Below are positions 5,255 to 10,514 of a DNA stretch of 10,514 nt, piece by piece. Under the pieces are notes generated by a model. That model did no database searches, had not been told where the DNA came from, and worked only from the letters and a program-made list of their open reading frames with translations. The DNA comes from Spirochaetales bacterium (GTDB lineage: Bacteria; Spirochaetota; Spirochaetia; Sphaerochaetales; Sphaerochaetaceae). The stretch covers positions 1 through 10,514 of the forward strand of contig JAFVFA010000182.1 of NCBI GenBank assembly GCA_017475725.1. Direction: 5' to 3'. The number at the start of each line of letters is the position of its first letter. Within the stretch, counting starts at the first letter, position 1. The translations under genes and the position numbers were made by a program.

Positions 5255-7168
5255 TCATGCTCTCAGAGCCCTGATGGAATTAAGAACCGCCAACACCATC
5301 ACACCGACATCAGCGAATATCGCTGCCCACATGTTGGTCACGCCCAATGCACCCAGAACCAGGCACCCGAACTTGACGGCAAGGGCGAATATGATGTTCT
5401 GATATACTATTCCGATGCATTTTTTCGATATCTTTATCGCCTTTGCGATCTTCAGCGGATCATCATCCATCAGAACCACATCCGCCGCCTCAATTGCTGC
5501 GTCAGACCCAAGGGCGCCCATCGCGATTCCGATGTCAGCCCTGGTCAGGACAGGGGCGTCATTGATTCCGTCTCCGACAAAGACCAGTTTGTCGTTCTCG
5601 CTCCTCTTCTGGCTCAGAAGCTGCTCGACCTTCTGCACCTTGTCCGCAGGAAGGAGCTCGCTGTGATACTCGTCTATCCCCAGTTCTCCAGCCACCTTGG
5701 AAGCGACTTTCTCGGCGTCTCCGGTAAGCATGACGGTCTTCTCTATGCCTGCGGCCTTGAGCCCTTCAATGGCCTGCTTTGAAGTGCTCTTGTTCACATC
5801 TGATATCACAATGTGTCCGCAGTATTCCCCATCCATTGCAACATGAACTATGGTTCCGACACTGTGGCAGTCCCCGGCATCGATTCCAAGCCTCTGCATC
5901 AGCTTGATGTTTCCGGCAGCCACCTTGCGTCCGTCAACGGTTCCCATCACACCGAGGCCGCTGAGCTCCTCCATTTCAGAGACCCTGCTTCTGTCCAGAT
6001 CCTTGCCGTAAGCCTTCTGCAGGCTCTTGCTGATAGGGTGTGAGGATGAGCACTCAACCAAGGCTGCATATTCTATGAGCTGTTCCTCGGGGATTGTTGC
6101 ATGGTGGACTCCTGTCACCTCAAACACTCCAAGAGTCAAGGTCCCCGTCTTGTCGAACACTATCGTCTTGGACTGGGAAAGAGTCTCGAGATAGTTCGAG
6201 CCCTTGATCAGAATGCCTTCACGGCTCGCACCACCGATTCCGGCGAAGAAGCTCAGAGGGATGCTAACCACAAGCGCACACGGGCAGCTGATGACCAGGA
6301 ATGTCAGAGCCCTGTAGATCCAGGTGCTCCACATCGCTCCACCATCTGCGGAGAAGACGGTTCTTGCAAGCGGAGGCAGAATCGCCAGTGCCAATGCACT
6401 GTATACAACCACTGGTGTGTAGATCCTTGCGAACTTGGCTATGAACTCCTCAGATTTGGACTTCCGCGAACTTGCGTTCTCGACCAGCTCCAGAATCTTG
6501 GAGACTGTGGACTCACCAAAGGCCTTGGTTGTCCTGATCTTGAGCACCCCGGTCATGTTGATGCACCCGCTGATGATCTCATCATCCACATCGGCATCCC
6601 TGGGGACACTCTCCCCTGTGAGGGCCGCAGTGTTCAGAGTGGACCTGCCCTCAACCACCACACCATCGATCGGCACCTTCTCGCCAGGCTGGACGACTAT
6701 GACGGTCCCTATCTCCACTTCCTCAGGATCCACCTGCAGAAGCTCTCCATCCTTCTCGATGTTGGCGTAGTCGGGCCTTATGTCCATCAGCTCACTGATG
6801 TTCCTTCGGCTCTTTCCCACAGCATAGCTCTGGAAGAGCTCCCCTATCTGGTAGAAGAGCATGACTGCGATGGCCTCTGTGTAGTCCCCGCTCTTCTCAT
6901 ACAGGGCCAGGGCAAAGGCCCCTATCGTCGCGAAAGCCATGAGGAAGCACTCATCGAACGGCCGGCCGTTGATCACTCCCCTGAATGCCTTTCTCAGAAT
7001 GTCATATCCTATCTCCAGATAGATCAGAACATAGAACACAAGATAGAAGGCGAATCCGAAAGTCCCATCCCGCCTTACCAATCCCGTCTTCTCGATGACG
7101 ATCGCCGCAATAAGCAACACCACTGCAATGCATATGCGGATGAGCATCTTCCTCTGCTTTCTGTTCAT
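5255..7168 (-). CDS. P1B-type heavy-metal exporting ATPase (Zn/Cd/Pb type, CadA/ZntA-like)
   Basis: This 637-residue membrane pump exports soft divalent cations with ATP. It has no N-terminal HMA domain and begins with membrane helices (residues about 9-26 and 37-55, then more to 118). The actuator domain holds TGES (184-187). The metal-binding transmembrane helix holds CPC (295-297), and D339 in DKTGT is the phosphorylation site. The nucleotide domain has the SSHP motif (H377-P378) and GDGIND (532-537). K599 and D620 in the last helices match the conserved Lys and Asp of ZntA (same spacing of 21), which points to the zinc/cadmium/lead subgroup rather than copper. AAGGAC lies 6 bases before ATG 7168. 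The separate HMA protein is encoded 27 bases upstream in the same operon. Confidence 0.94.
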   Translation of the reverse strand: MNRKQRKMLIRICIAVVLLIAAIVIEKTGLVRRDGTFGFAFYLVFYVLIYLEIGYDILRKAFRGVINGRPFDECFLMAFATIGAFALALYEKSGDYTEAIAVMLFYQIGELFQSYAVGKSRRNISELMDIRPDYANIEKDGELLQVDPEEVEIGTVIVVQPGEKVPIDGVVVEGRSTLNTAALTGESVPRDADVDDEIISGCINMTGVLKIRTTKAFGESTVSKILELVENASSRKSKSEEFIAKFARIYTPVVVYSALALAILPPLARTVFSADGGAMWSTWIYRALTFLVISCPCALVVSIPLSFFAGIGGASREGILIKGSNYLETLSQSKTIVFDKTGTLTLGVFEVTGVHHATIPEEQLIEYAALVECSSSHPISKSLQKAYGKDLDRSRVSEMEELSGLGVMGTVDGRKVAAGNIKLMQRLGIDAGDCHSVGTIVHVAMDGEYCGHIVISDVNKSTSKQAIEGLKAAGIEKTVMLTGDAEKVASKVAGELGIDEYHSELLPADKVQKVEQLLSQKRSENDKLVFVGDGINDAPVLTRADIGIAMGALGSDAAIEAADVVLMDDDPLKIAKAIKISKKCIGIVYQNIIFALAVKFGCLVLGALGVTNMWAAIFADVGVMVLAVLNSIRALRA

Positions 7169-7195
7169 ATCGAGGTCCTTATTGTTCGATTTCCG

Positions 7196-7414
7196 TCAGA
7201 AATCGATCTCGCAGTCCGGCTCGACCTTCCTGCAGGCCTTGAAGACATCCTTCATGACCTTCTTCTCATCTGCCCCCTCTTCGAACTCAACGGTCATCTT
7301 GAGGGCCATGAAATTGACGTTGGCATCAGCAACGCCCTTGGTCTTCCTGGCAGCCTCCTGCATCAGGTTGGCGCAGTTTGCACAATCGACATCGATCTTG
7401 TATGTCTTCTTCAT
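7196..7414 (-). CDS. Small HMA-domain metal-binding protein, partner of the ATPase
   Basis: This 72-residue protein is a single heavy-metal-associated domain with the motif DCANC (10-14). The acidic residue before CxxC is typical of the N-terminal domains of Zn/Cd/Pb pumps such as CadA and ZntA. The predicted fold is beta-alpha-beta-beta-alpha-beta, and the extra cysteines C61 and C68 near the end may add ligands. It lies 27 bases before the ATPase that lacks this domain, so the pump's metal-sensing or loading domain is encoded as a free protein. CGGAGG lies 7 bases before ATG 7414. A strong promoter at 7471-7499 drives both genes. It probably hands metal to the pump or regulates it; free copper chaperones look similar, but the DCANC motif and the pump type argue against copper. 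Confidence 0.9.
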   Translation of the reverse strand: MKKTYKIDVDCANCANLMQEAARKTKGVADANVNFMALKMTVEFEEGADEKKVMKDVFKACRKVEPDCEIDF

Positions 7415-7442
7415 GGTAAAGCCTCCGAAAAGATTAACATTT

Positions 7443-7462
7443 AAGCATATTCTAATATGTTT
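7443..7462. promoter_or_regulatory. ArsR/SmtB-like operator dyad before the HMA gene
   Basis: CATATT-CT-AATATG (7446-7459) is a perfect dyad whose flanks extend the AT-rich symmetry to about 20 bp. It lies just past the predicted transcription start. This AT-rich imperfect 12-2-12 form is typical of ArsR/SmtB metal sensors (CadC, CzrA), none of which is encoded in the window. Confidence 0.55.
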
Positions 7463-7468
7463 ATATAA

Positions 7469-7522
7469 GCATAATAGTCAGACTGGACACTATTGTCAAT
7501 AAGATTCTCTGCATAATAGTCA
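7469..7522. repeat. Direct repeat of GCATAATAGTCA around the HMA promoter
   Basis: The 12-mer occurs at 7469-7480 and 7511-7522, 42 bp apart (four helical turns). On the minus strand each copy contains TATTAT. The inner copy is the -10 box of the promoter; the outer copy may be a second -10 or a binding site. Confidence 0.6.
7471..7499 (-). promoter_or_regulatory. Consensus sigma-70 promoter of the HMA-ATPase operon
   Basis: TTGACA (7494-7499), 17 bases and TATTAT (7471-7476) on the minus strand. The normal 17-base spacer argues against a MerR-type activator, which needs 19-20. Confidence 0.85.
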
Positions 7523-7574
7523 TAAAAAAAGGACAAGAAATTTGCCTTAGAGAACAAAAGTTTGAAAAAAAGAT

Positions 7575-7600
7575 AAAAAAAGTCCCCATAACGGGGACTT
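7575..7600 (-). terminator. Rho-independent terminator of the acyl-CoA synthetase gene
   Basis: Minus-strand AAGTCCCC and GGGGACTT form a perfect 8-bp stem with a 5-base loop, running into seven T residues. It lies about 20 bases after the stop codon. Confidence 0.95.
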
Positions 7601-7621
7601 CATAGCTGATCCAATAGTTTG

Positions 7622-9364
7622 TCAGACCATCTTCGTCAGGGATTCATCGATCTCACCGATCTTGAATCTCTGGATCTTCGCGCTTGAGGAGAGCGGGAAC
7701 TTCTCCATGCTCAACGCGAGCTTCCTTATCTTCTTGTAGCTCGGGAAGGTCGCGTTGACCTCTGTAATGATGTCCCCTATGTGGTCAAGCATGCCCTTTT
7801 CGTTGTCCTTGAACTGCTCCATGCAGGAATCGGACGGATGGACAATGGCCATGATTCCCTCAACCTTCTTCTTTGCATCAGCGACATAGCCGCGAACAAC
7901 GATCTGGTCAATGTCGTCATAGAGCTGGAAGGCATCCTCAACCTCTTCCGGGAAGACGTTCTTGCCGCCCTCAGTGACGATGATGTTCTTCTGGCGACCT
8001 GTGAGGTACAGGTAGTTCCTGGAATCCAGATGTCCGATGTCTCCTGTGTTGAGCCATCCGTCCTCAGTCAGAATCTCGGCAGTGGCCTCAGGGTTCTTGT
8101 AGTAGCCCTGCATGACCATTGAACCCTTGATGAAGATCAGGCCGTTTCCGTCCGAATCGGGGTTCACGATCTTCTCCTCCACACCTGGGAGGGTTCTTCC
8201 GACAGAGGTCTCTATGTAATCGAATATCGGATTCAGGTTGATGATCGGGCTTGTCTCCGTCAGTCCGTAGCCCTGGACGAAGTCGACACCAAGCTCGTTG
8301 AACTGCTTGAATGTGGATGCTGGAAGCGGTCCGCCACCGCAGATGGCGATCCTTACCTTGTCCAAGGACACCTGCTTGAGGATAAACTTGAACCACTTCC
8401 TTCCGACGTTGATGTGGAAGTGCTTCTTCAGGAATCCGCTGAGACCCATCAGGCCGTGGATCAGGCCGTATACGAATGCGCCCTTCTCCTTCAGACCCTT
8501 GTTGATGCCGGCGATCAGCTTGTTGAACAGCATCGGGACGCCGAGGAACATTGTGACCTCGCCTTCCTTGAGATCCTTGAAGATCTGCTTGACGACAAGC
8601 TTCTTGCCGAAGACTATCTTCGAACCGGAGGATATGCCTTCGAGGAAGACTGCAAGCATAGTGTATGCGTGGTGGATCGGGAGGATTGCATAGAAGACGT
8701 CATCATCGTAGATATTCATCCAGCCCTGGGCCTGCCAGACATCGGAGATGAGGTTCTCATGTGAGAGCATGACGCCCTTTGGGGTGCCGGTCGTTCCGCT
8801 TGTGAACATTATGGCCGCGAGCTCCTTGCTTGTGGCATGCTCAATCGGATGCTCGTCCGGGCTTGTCATCTTGAAGATGTGGTTCTCAGCATCCTCGACG
8901 TCAAGGACGATCTTGGTAATGTCCATCTTGATGTCGTCGATCTTCTCGTGGTCCATGAAAAGGACCTTGGCATCGGCGAATGAGAGCAGGTTCTGGATGA
9001 CCTCTGATGAGAGCGAGTAGTCGACAGGGACGATGATTGCACCTGCATAGGCTATTGCAAGGTATGCCATTGCCCATTCAGGGCTGTTCTTTCCCGACAC
9101 ACCGACCTTGTCTCCATGCCTCACACCAAGCTCATAGAGCTTGTTCGCAACGCCCTTCATGATCTTCTGGGCCTCTTTGTAGGTGAAGACCTCATGCTTT
9201 GGGGCAAAGGCCTCGAAGACTTTGTTGTTCGGGAACCTTGCAGCTGTTATGTCGAACTGCTCGTTCAGAGTCGGCCACTCTGCATTGAAGAACTTGCCCT
9301 CCCCTCTGAACTCATCGAGGAACGCCCATGGTTTCATTGTATGTGCTGGTTTCTTTGAAGACAT
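7622..9364 (-). CDS. AMP-forming acyl-CoA synthetase (long-chain fatty acid-CoA ligase family)
   Basis: This 580-residue ANL-superfamily enzyme activates a carboxylic acid with ATP to acyl-AMP and then forms the CoA thioester. The phosphate loop FTSGTTGTPKGVMLSH is at 187-202. The adenine motif YGLTETSP is at 366-373 and TGD at 440-442. GRQKNIIVTEGGKNVFPEEVE is the hinge to the C-terminal domain, and K563 in SSSAKIQRFKI is the adenylation lysine. All key residues are present. Length and layout fit fatty acyl-CoA ligases, but the chain length is not readable. I chose ATG 9364 rather than 9379, because GGAAGGTGG precedes 9364 at the right distance while 9379 has no Shine-Dalgarno match. It is a single-gene unit with its own promoter and terminator. 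It may activate exogenous fatty acids for membrane lipids; no beta-oxidation genes are visible. Confidence 0.92.
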   Translation of the reverse strand: MSSKKPAHTMKPWAFLDEFRGEGKFFNAEWPTLNEQFDITAARFPNNKVFEAFAPKHEVFTYKEAQKIMKGVANKLYELGVRHGDKVGVSGKNSPEWAMAYLAIAYAGAIIVPVDYSLSSEVIQNLLSFADAKVLFMDHEKIDDIKMDITKIVLDVEDAENHIFKMTSPDEHPIEHATSKELAAIMFTSGTTGTPKGVMLSHENLISDVWQAQGWMNIYDDDVFYAILPIHHAYTMLAVFLEGISSGSKIVFGKKLVVKQIFKDLKEGEVTMFLGVPMLFNKLIAGINKGLKEKGAFVYGLIHGLMGLSGFLKKHFHINVGRKWFKFILKQVSLDKVRIAICGGGPLPASTFKQFNELGVDFVQGYGLTETSPIINLNPIFDYIETSVGRTLPGVEEKIVNPDSDGNGLIFIKGSMVMQGYYKNPEATAEILTEDGWLNTGDIGHLDSRNYLYLTGRQKNIIVTEGGKNVFPEEVEDAFQLYDDIDQIVVRGYVADAKKKVEGIMAIVHPSDSCMEQFKDNEKGMLDHIGDIITEVNATFPSYKKIRKLALSMEKFPLSSSAKIQRFKIGEIDESLTKMV

Positions 9365-9382
9365 TACCCACCTTCCCATAAC

Positions 9383-9399
9383 CCAAGGGAGACCCTTGG
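9383..9399. promoter_or_regulatory. Perfect short hairpin in the acyl-CoA synthetase leader
   Basis: CCAAGGG and CCCTTGG flank a 3-base loop, immediately upstream of the GGAAGG ribosome binding site in the transcribed leader. It could modulate translation or be a protein-binding dyad. Confidence 0.6.
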
Positions 9400-9461
9400 T
9401 TGATAATTCGACTTAGTATCGCAGAAAAGAACAACCGATATACATAGAAGGTTCTAATCAA

Positions 9462-9476
9462 ATTCGATGATTCGAT
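9462..9476. repeat. Tandem ATTCGAT repeats overlapping the -10 region
   Basis: ATTCGAT occurs at 9462-9468 and 9470-9476 on the plus strand, one base apart. They cover the -10 box and predicted transcription start of the acyl-CoA synthetase gene. TAATC (9455-9459) and GATTA (9474-9478) frame them as an inverted repeat. Confidence 0.5.
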
Positions 9477-9503
9477 TATAGTTAATGTCTACTAATTTGA
9501 CAA
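9475..9503 (-). promoter_or_regulatory. Sigma-70 promoter of the acyl-CoA synthetase gene
   Basis: TTGTCA (9498-9503), 17 bases and a perfect TATAAT (9475-9480) on the minus strand. This gives a leader of about 104 bases. Confidence 0.87.
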
Positions 9504-9523
9504 TATTCTTCCAAACGTCAAAT
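9495..9523. repeat. Inverted repeat between serine dehydratase and acyl-CoA synthetase genes
   Basis: ATTTGAC (9495-9501) and GTCAAAT (9517-9523) are perfect 7-bp arms around 15 bases. They overlap the -35 box of the acyl-CoA synthetase promoter and lie 9 bases after the serine dehydratase stop. No T-run follows, so it is a poor terminator and may be an operator. Confidence 0.5.
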
Positions 9524-9531
9524 AAAACCAA

Positions 9532-10514
9532 TCACCCACGTCTGGCGTATGCCTTGGCAAGTCCTCCTTCAGAGGTCTCACGGTATCTCTGGTTCATGTC
9601 GAGACCGGTGTAGTACATGCTCTTCAGGACCATGTCATAGCTGATGTTTCTGGTTCCTGTGAGGAAATATGCGATGTTCGCAGCGTTCAAAGCCCTCATT
9701 GCGGCAACTGCGTTCCTTTCAATGCATGGGATCTGGACAAGGCCGCAGATAGGGTCGCATGTAAGGCCGAGATGATGCTCCAAGGCGACCTCTGCGGAGT
9801 ACTCGATCTGGTCTATGGTGTAGCCGAAGGCCTGGCCTGCAGCTGCGGCGGCCATCGAACAGGCCACACCGACCTCAGCCTGGCATCCGCATTCAGCTCC
9901 GGAGACGGAGGCGTTCTGCTTGGCAAGCTCCCCGAACAGACCGGCGACGGACAGGCATTTCAGGACCTGCTCCTCGGACAGCCCCCTCTTGGAGGACAGA
10001 TAGTAGAGGACAGCAGGGAGGACACCGCAACTTCCGCATGTGGGGGCAGTGACAACGGTACCGTTGTCCGCGTTCTGCTCGCTGCAGGCATAGGCATAGG
10101 AGCAGACAAGCTGTGACTCCACCAGCTCTGCATGCTTGTTCTCGGGAACCTGCTCATACAGGTACTTGGCCTTCCTGTGGACATGGAGAGGTCCTGGAAG
10201 ATCACCTGACTTCGAGAGCCCCTCGTGGATCTCGTTCTTCATGGCTTCCCATACGGTCCTGAGGAAATCCCAGATCTCCTTGCCTTCGCTCAGCTCTATG
10301 TACTCGACAAGATCTATGTACCGGAAATTGCAGAACTGTCTGATCTCTGCGAAGGAGTTCTCCATGTAGACATCATCATCCGCCTTCTTGACCGTTTCGC
10401 CTTCAATTATGATATCGCCGCCGCCGATGCTCTCATAGCGCTGACGGGCTATCTCGGCGCCTGTCTCGCTGATGGCTATCAGATCGAGGGTGTTGGGGTG
10501 TTTGAGATCCTCAG
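9532..10514 (-). CDS. Iron-sulfur L-serine ammonia-lyase (serine dehydratase), N-terminus cut by window edge
   Basis: The enzyme converts L-serine to pyruvate and ammonia with an oxygen-sensitive [4Fe-4S] cluster in the cytosol. The visible 326 residues continue upstream past the internal methionine at 10365. The segment HPNTLDLIAISETGAEIARQ...SIGGGDI belongs to the end of the beta-type domain, so this is the single-chain form with both domains fused. The alpha domain shows TAPTCGSCGVLPAVL, then GAECGCQAEVG and CDPICGLVQIPCIERN. The spacing of the cluster cysteines (42 and 11 residues) equals that described for the Legionella enzyme. The protein ends ETSEGGLAKAYARRG and lacks the near-terminal cysteine that fills the open iron site in the Legionella enzyme. 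About 100 or more N-terminal residues and the promoter lie outside the window. It is confident for family. Confidence 0.92.
   Translation of the reverse strand, partial: EDLKHPNTLDLIAISETGAEIARQRYESIGGGDIIIEGETVKKADDDVYMENSFAEIRQFCNFRYIDLVEYIELSEGKEIWDFLRTVWEAMKNEIHEGLSKSGDLPGPLHVHRKAKYLYEQVPENKHAELVESQLVCSYAYACSEQNADNGTVVTAPTCGSCGVLPAVLYYLSSKRGLSEEQVLKCLSVAGLFGELAKQNASVSGAECGCQAEVGVACSMAAAAAGQAFGYTIDQIEYSAEVALEHHLGLTCDPICGLVQIPCIERNAVAAMRALNAANIAYFLTGTRNISYDMVLKSMYYTGLDMNQRYRETSEGGLAKAYARRG

Noticed and set aside
6101..7444. Long plus-strand open frame of 447 codons opposite the ATPase and HMA genes
   Set aside because: The minus strand here encodes a P-type ATPase with every catalytic motif. 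The plus frame shows no recognisable family and has a low-complexity His/Leu/Asp-rich composition, as expected from the complement of biased codons.
7457..7470. Archaeal-like TATA box (TTTATATAAG) before the HMA gene
   Set aside because: A TTGACA-17-TATTAT promoter lies at the same place, and the window has stem-plus-T-run terminators. The AT-rich run fits a bacterial operator and start region better.
9365..9379. Upstream ATG extending the acyl-CoA synthetase by five residues
   Set aside because: These codons contain the GGAAGGTGG ribosome binding site for the ATG at 9364, and nothing resembling one precedes 9379.
1..10514. CRISPR array, insertion sequence, prophage or tRNA
   Set aside because: No regularly spaced repeats, transposase motifs, terminal inverted repeats, integrase or cloverleaf sequences were seen. 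The repeats found are short dyads at promoters.

Overview
The window is bacterial chromosome in which every gene I can support lies on the minus strand. Two promoters have a perfect TTGACA -35 box and a 17-base spacer (TTGACA-17-TATATT before the DUF3793 gene, TTGACA-17-TATTAT before the HMA gene). A third reads TTGTCA-17-TATAAT. Three strong stem-plus-T-run terminators are present, and start sites usually carry AAGGAG or GGAGG. This rules against an archaeal origin. The gene set (clostridial-type short flavodoxin with a DUF3793 partner, iron-sulfur serine dehydratase, split CadA-like metal pump) suggests an anaerobe, perhaps Bacillota or Spirochaetota. I cannot fix the lineage from the sequence alone.

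Layout from left to right (transcription runs right to left). The left edge cuts a ketopantoate-reductase-like gene (1-456). A cyclase-family metal hydrolase (672-1358) and a LacI-family regulator (1572-2573) follow. The next block is a flavodoxin and a DUF3793 gene in one operon (2771-3789). A stand-alone 5'-3' exonuclease overlaps a Vsr mismatch endonuclease by 8 bases (3906-5184). A P1B metal-exporting ATPase follows with its own separate HMA metal-binding protein (5255-7414). An acyl-CoA synthetase (7622-9364) comes next, and an iron-sulfur L-serine dehydratase (9532 to the right edge) is cut at its N-terminus.

How the genes seem to work together. The LacI regulator, the cyclase and the reductase-like gene form a probable local regulon. 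A 14-bp LacI-type operator (TGCAATCGAATTCA) is identical upstream of the cyclase and the reductase, and an 11/14 match lies at the predicted start of lacI transcription. The flavodoxin operon sits behind a consensus promoter bracketed by two GTTAGA-type palindromes, which suggests tight control by a dyad-binding repressor. The Vsr and exonuclease genes are translationally coupled and could supply the nick and the excision step of very-short-patch repair. The HMA-ATPase operon has a strong promoter followed by an ArsR/SmtB-like dyad.

No mobile element, CRISPR array, tRNA or rRNA was seen. No stretch longer than about 300 bases lacks a gene. The gaps of 150-215 bases hold the regulatory sites listed.
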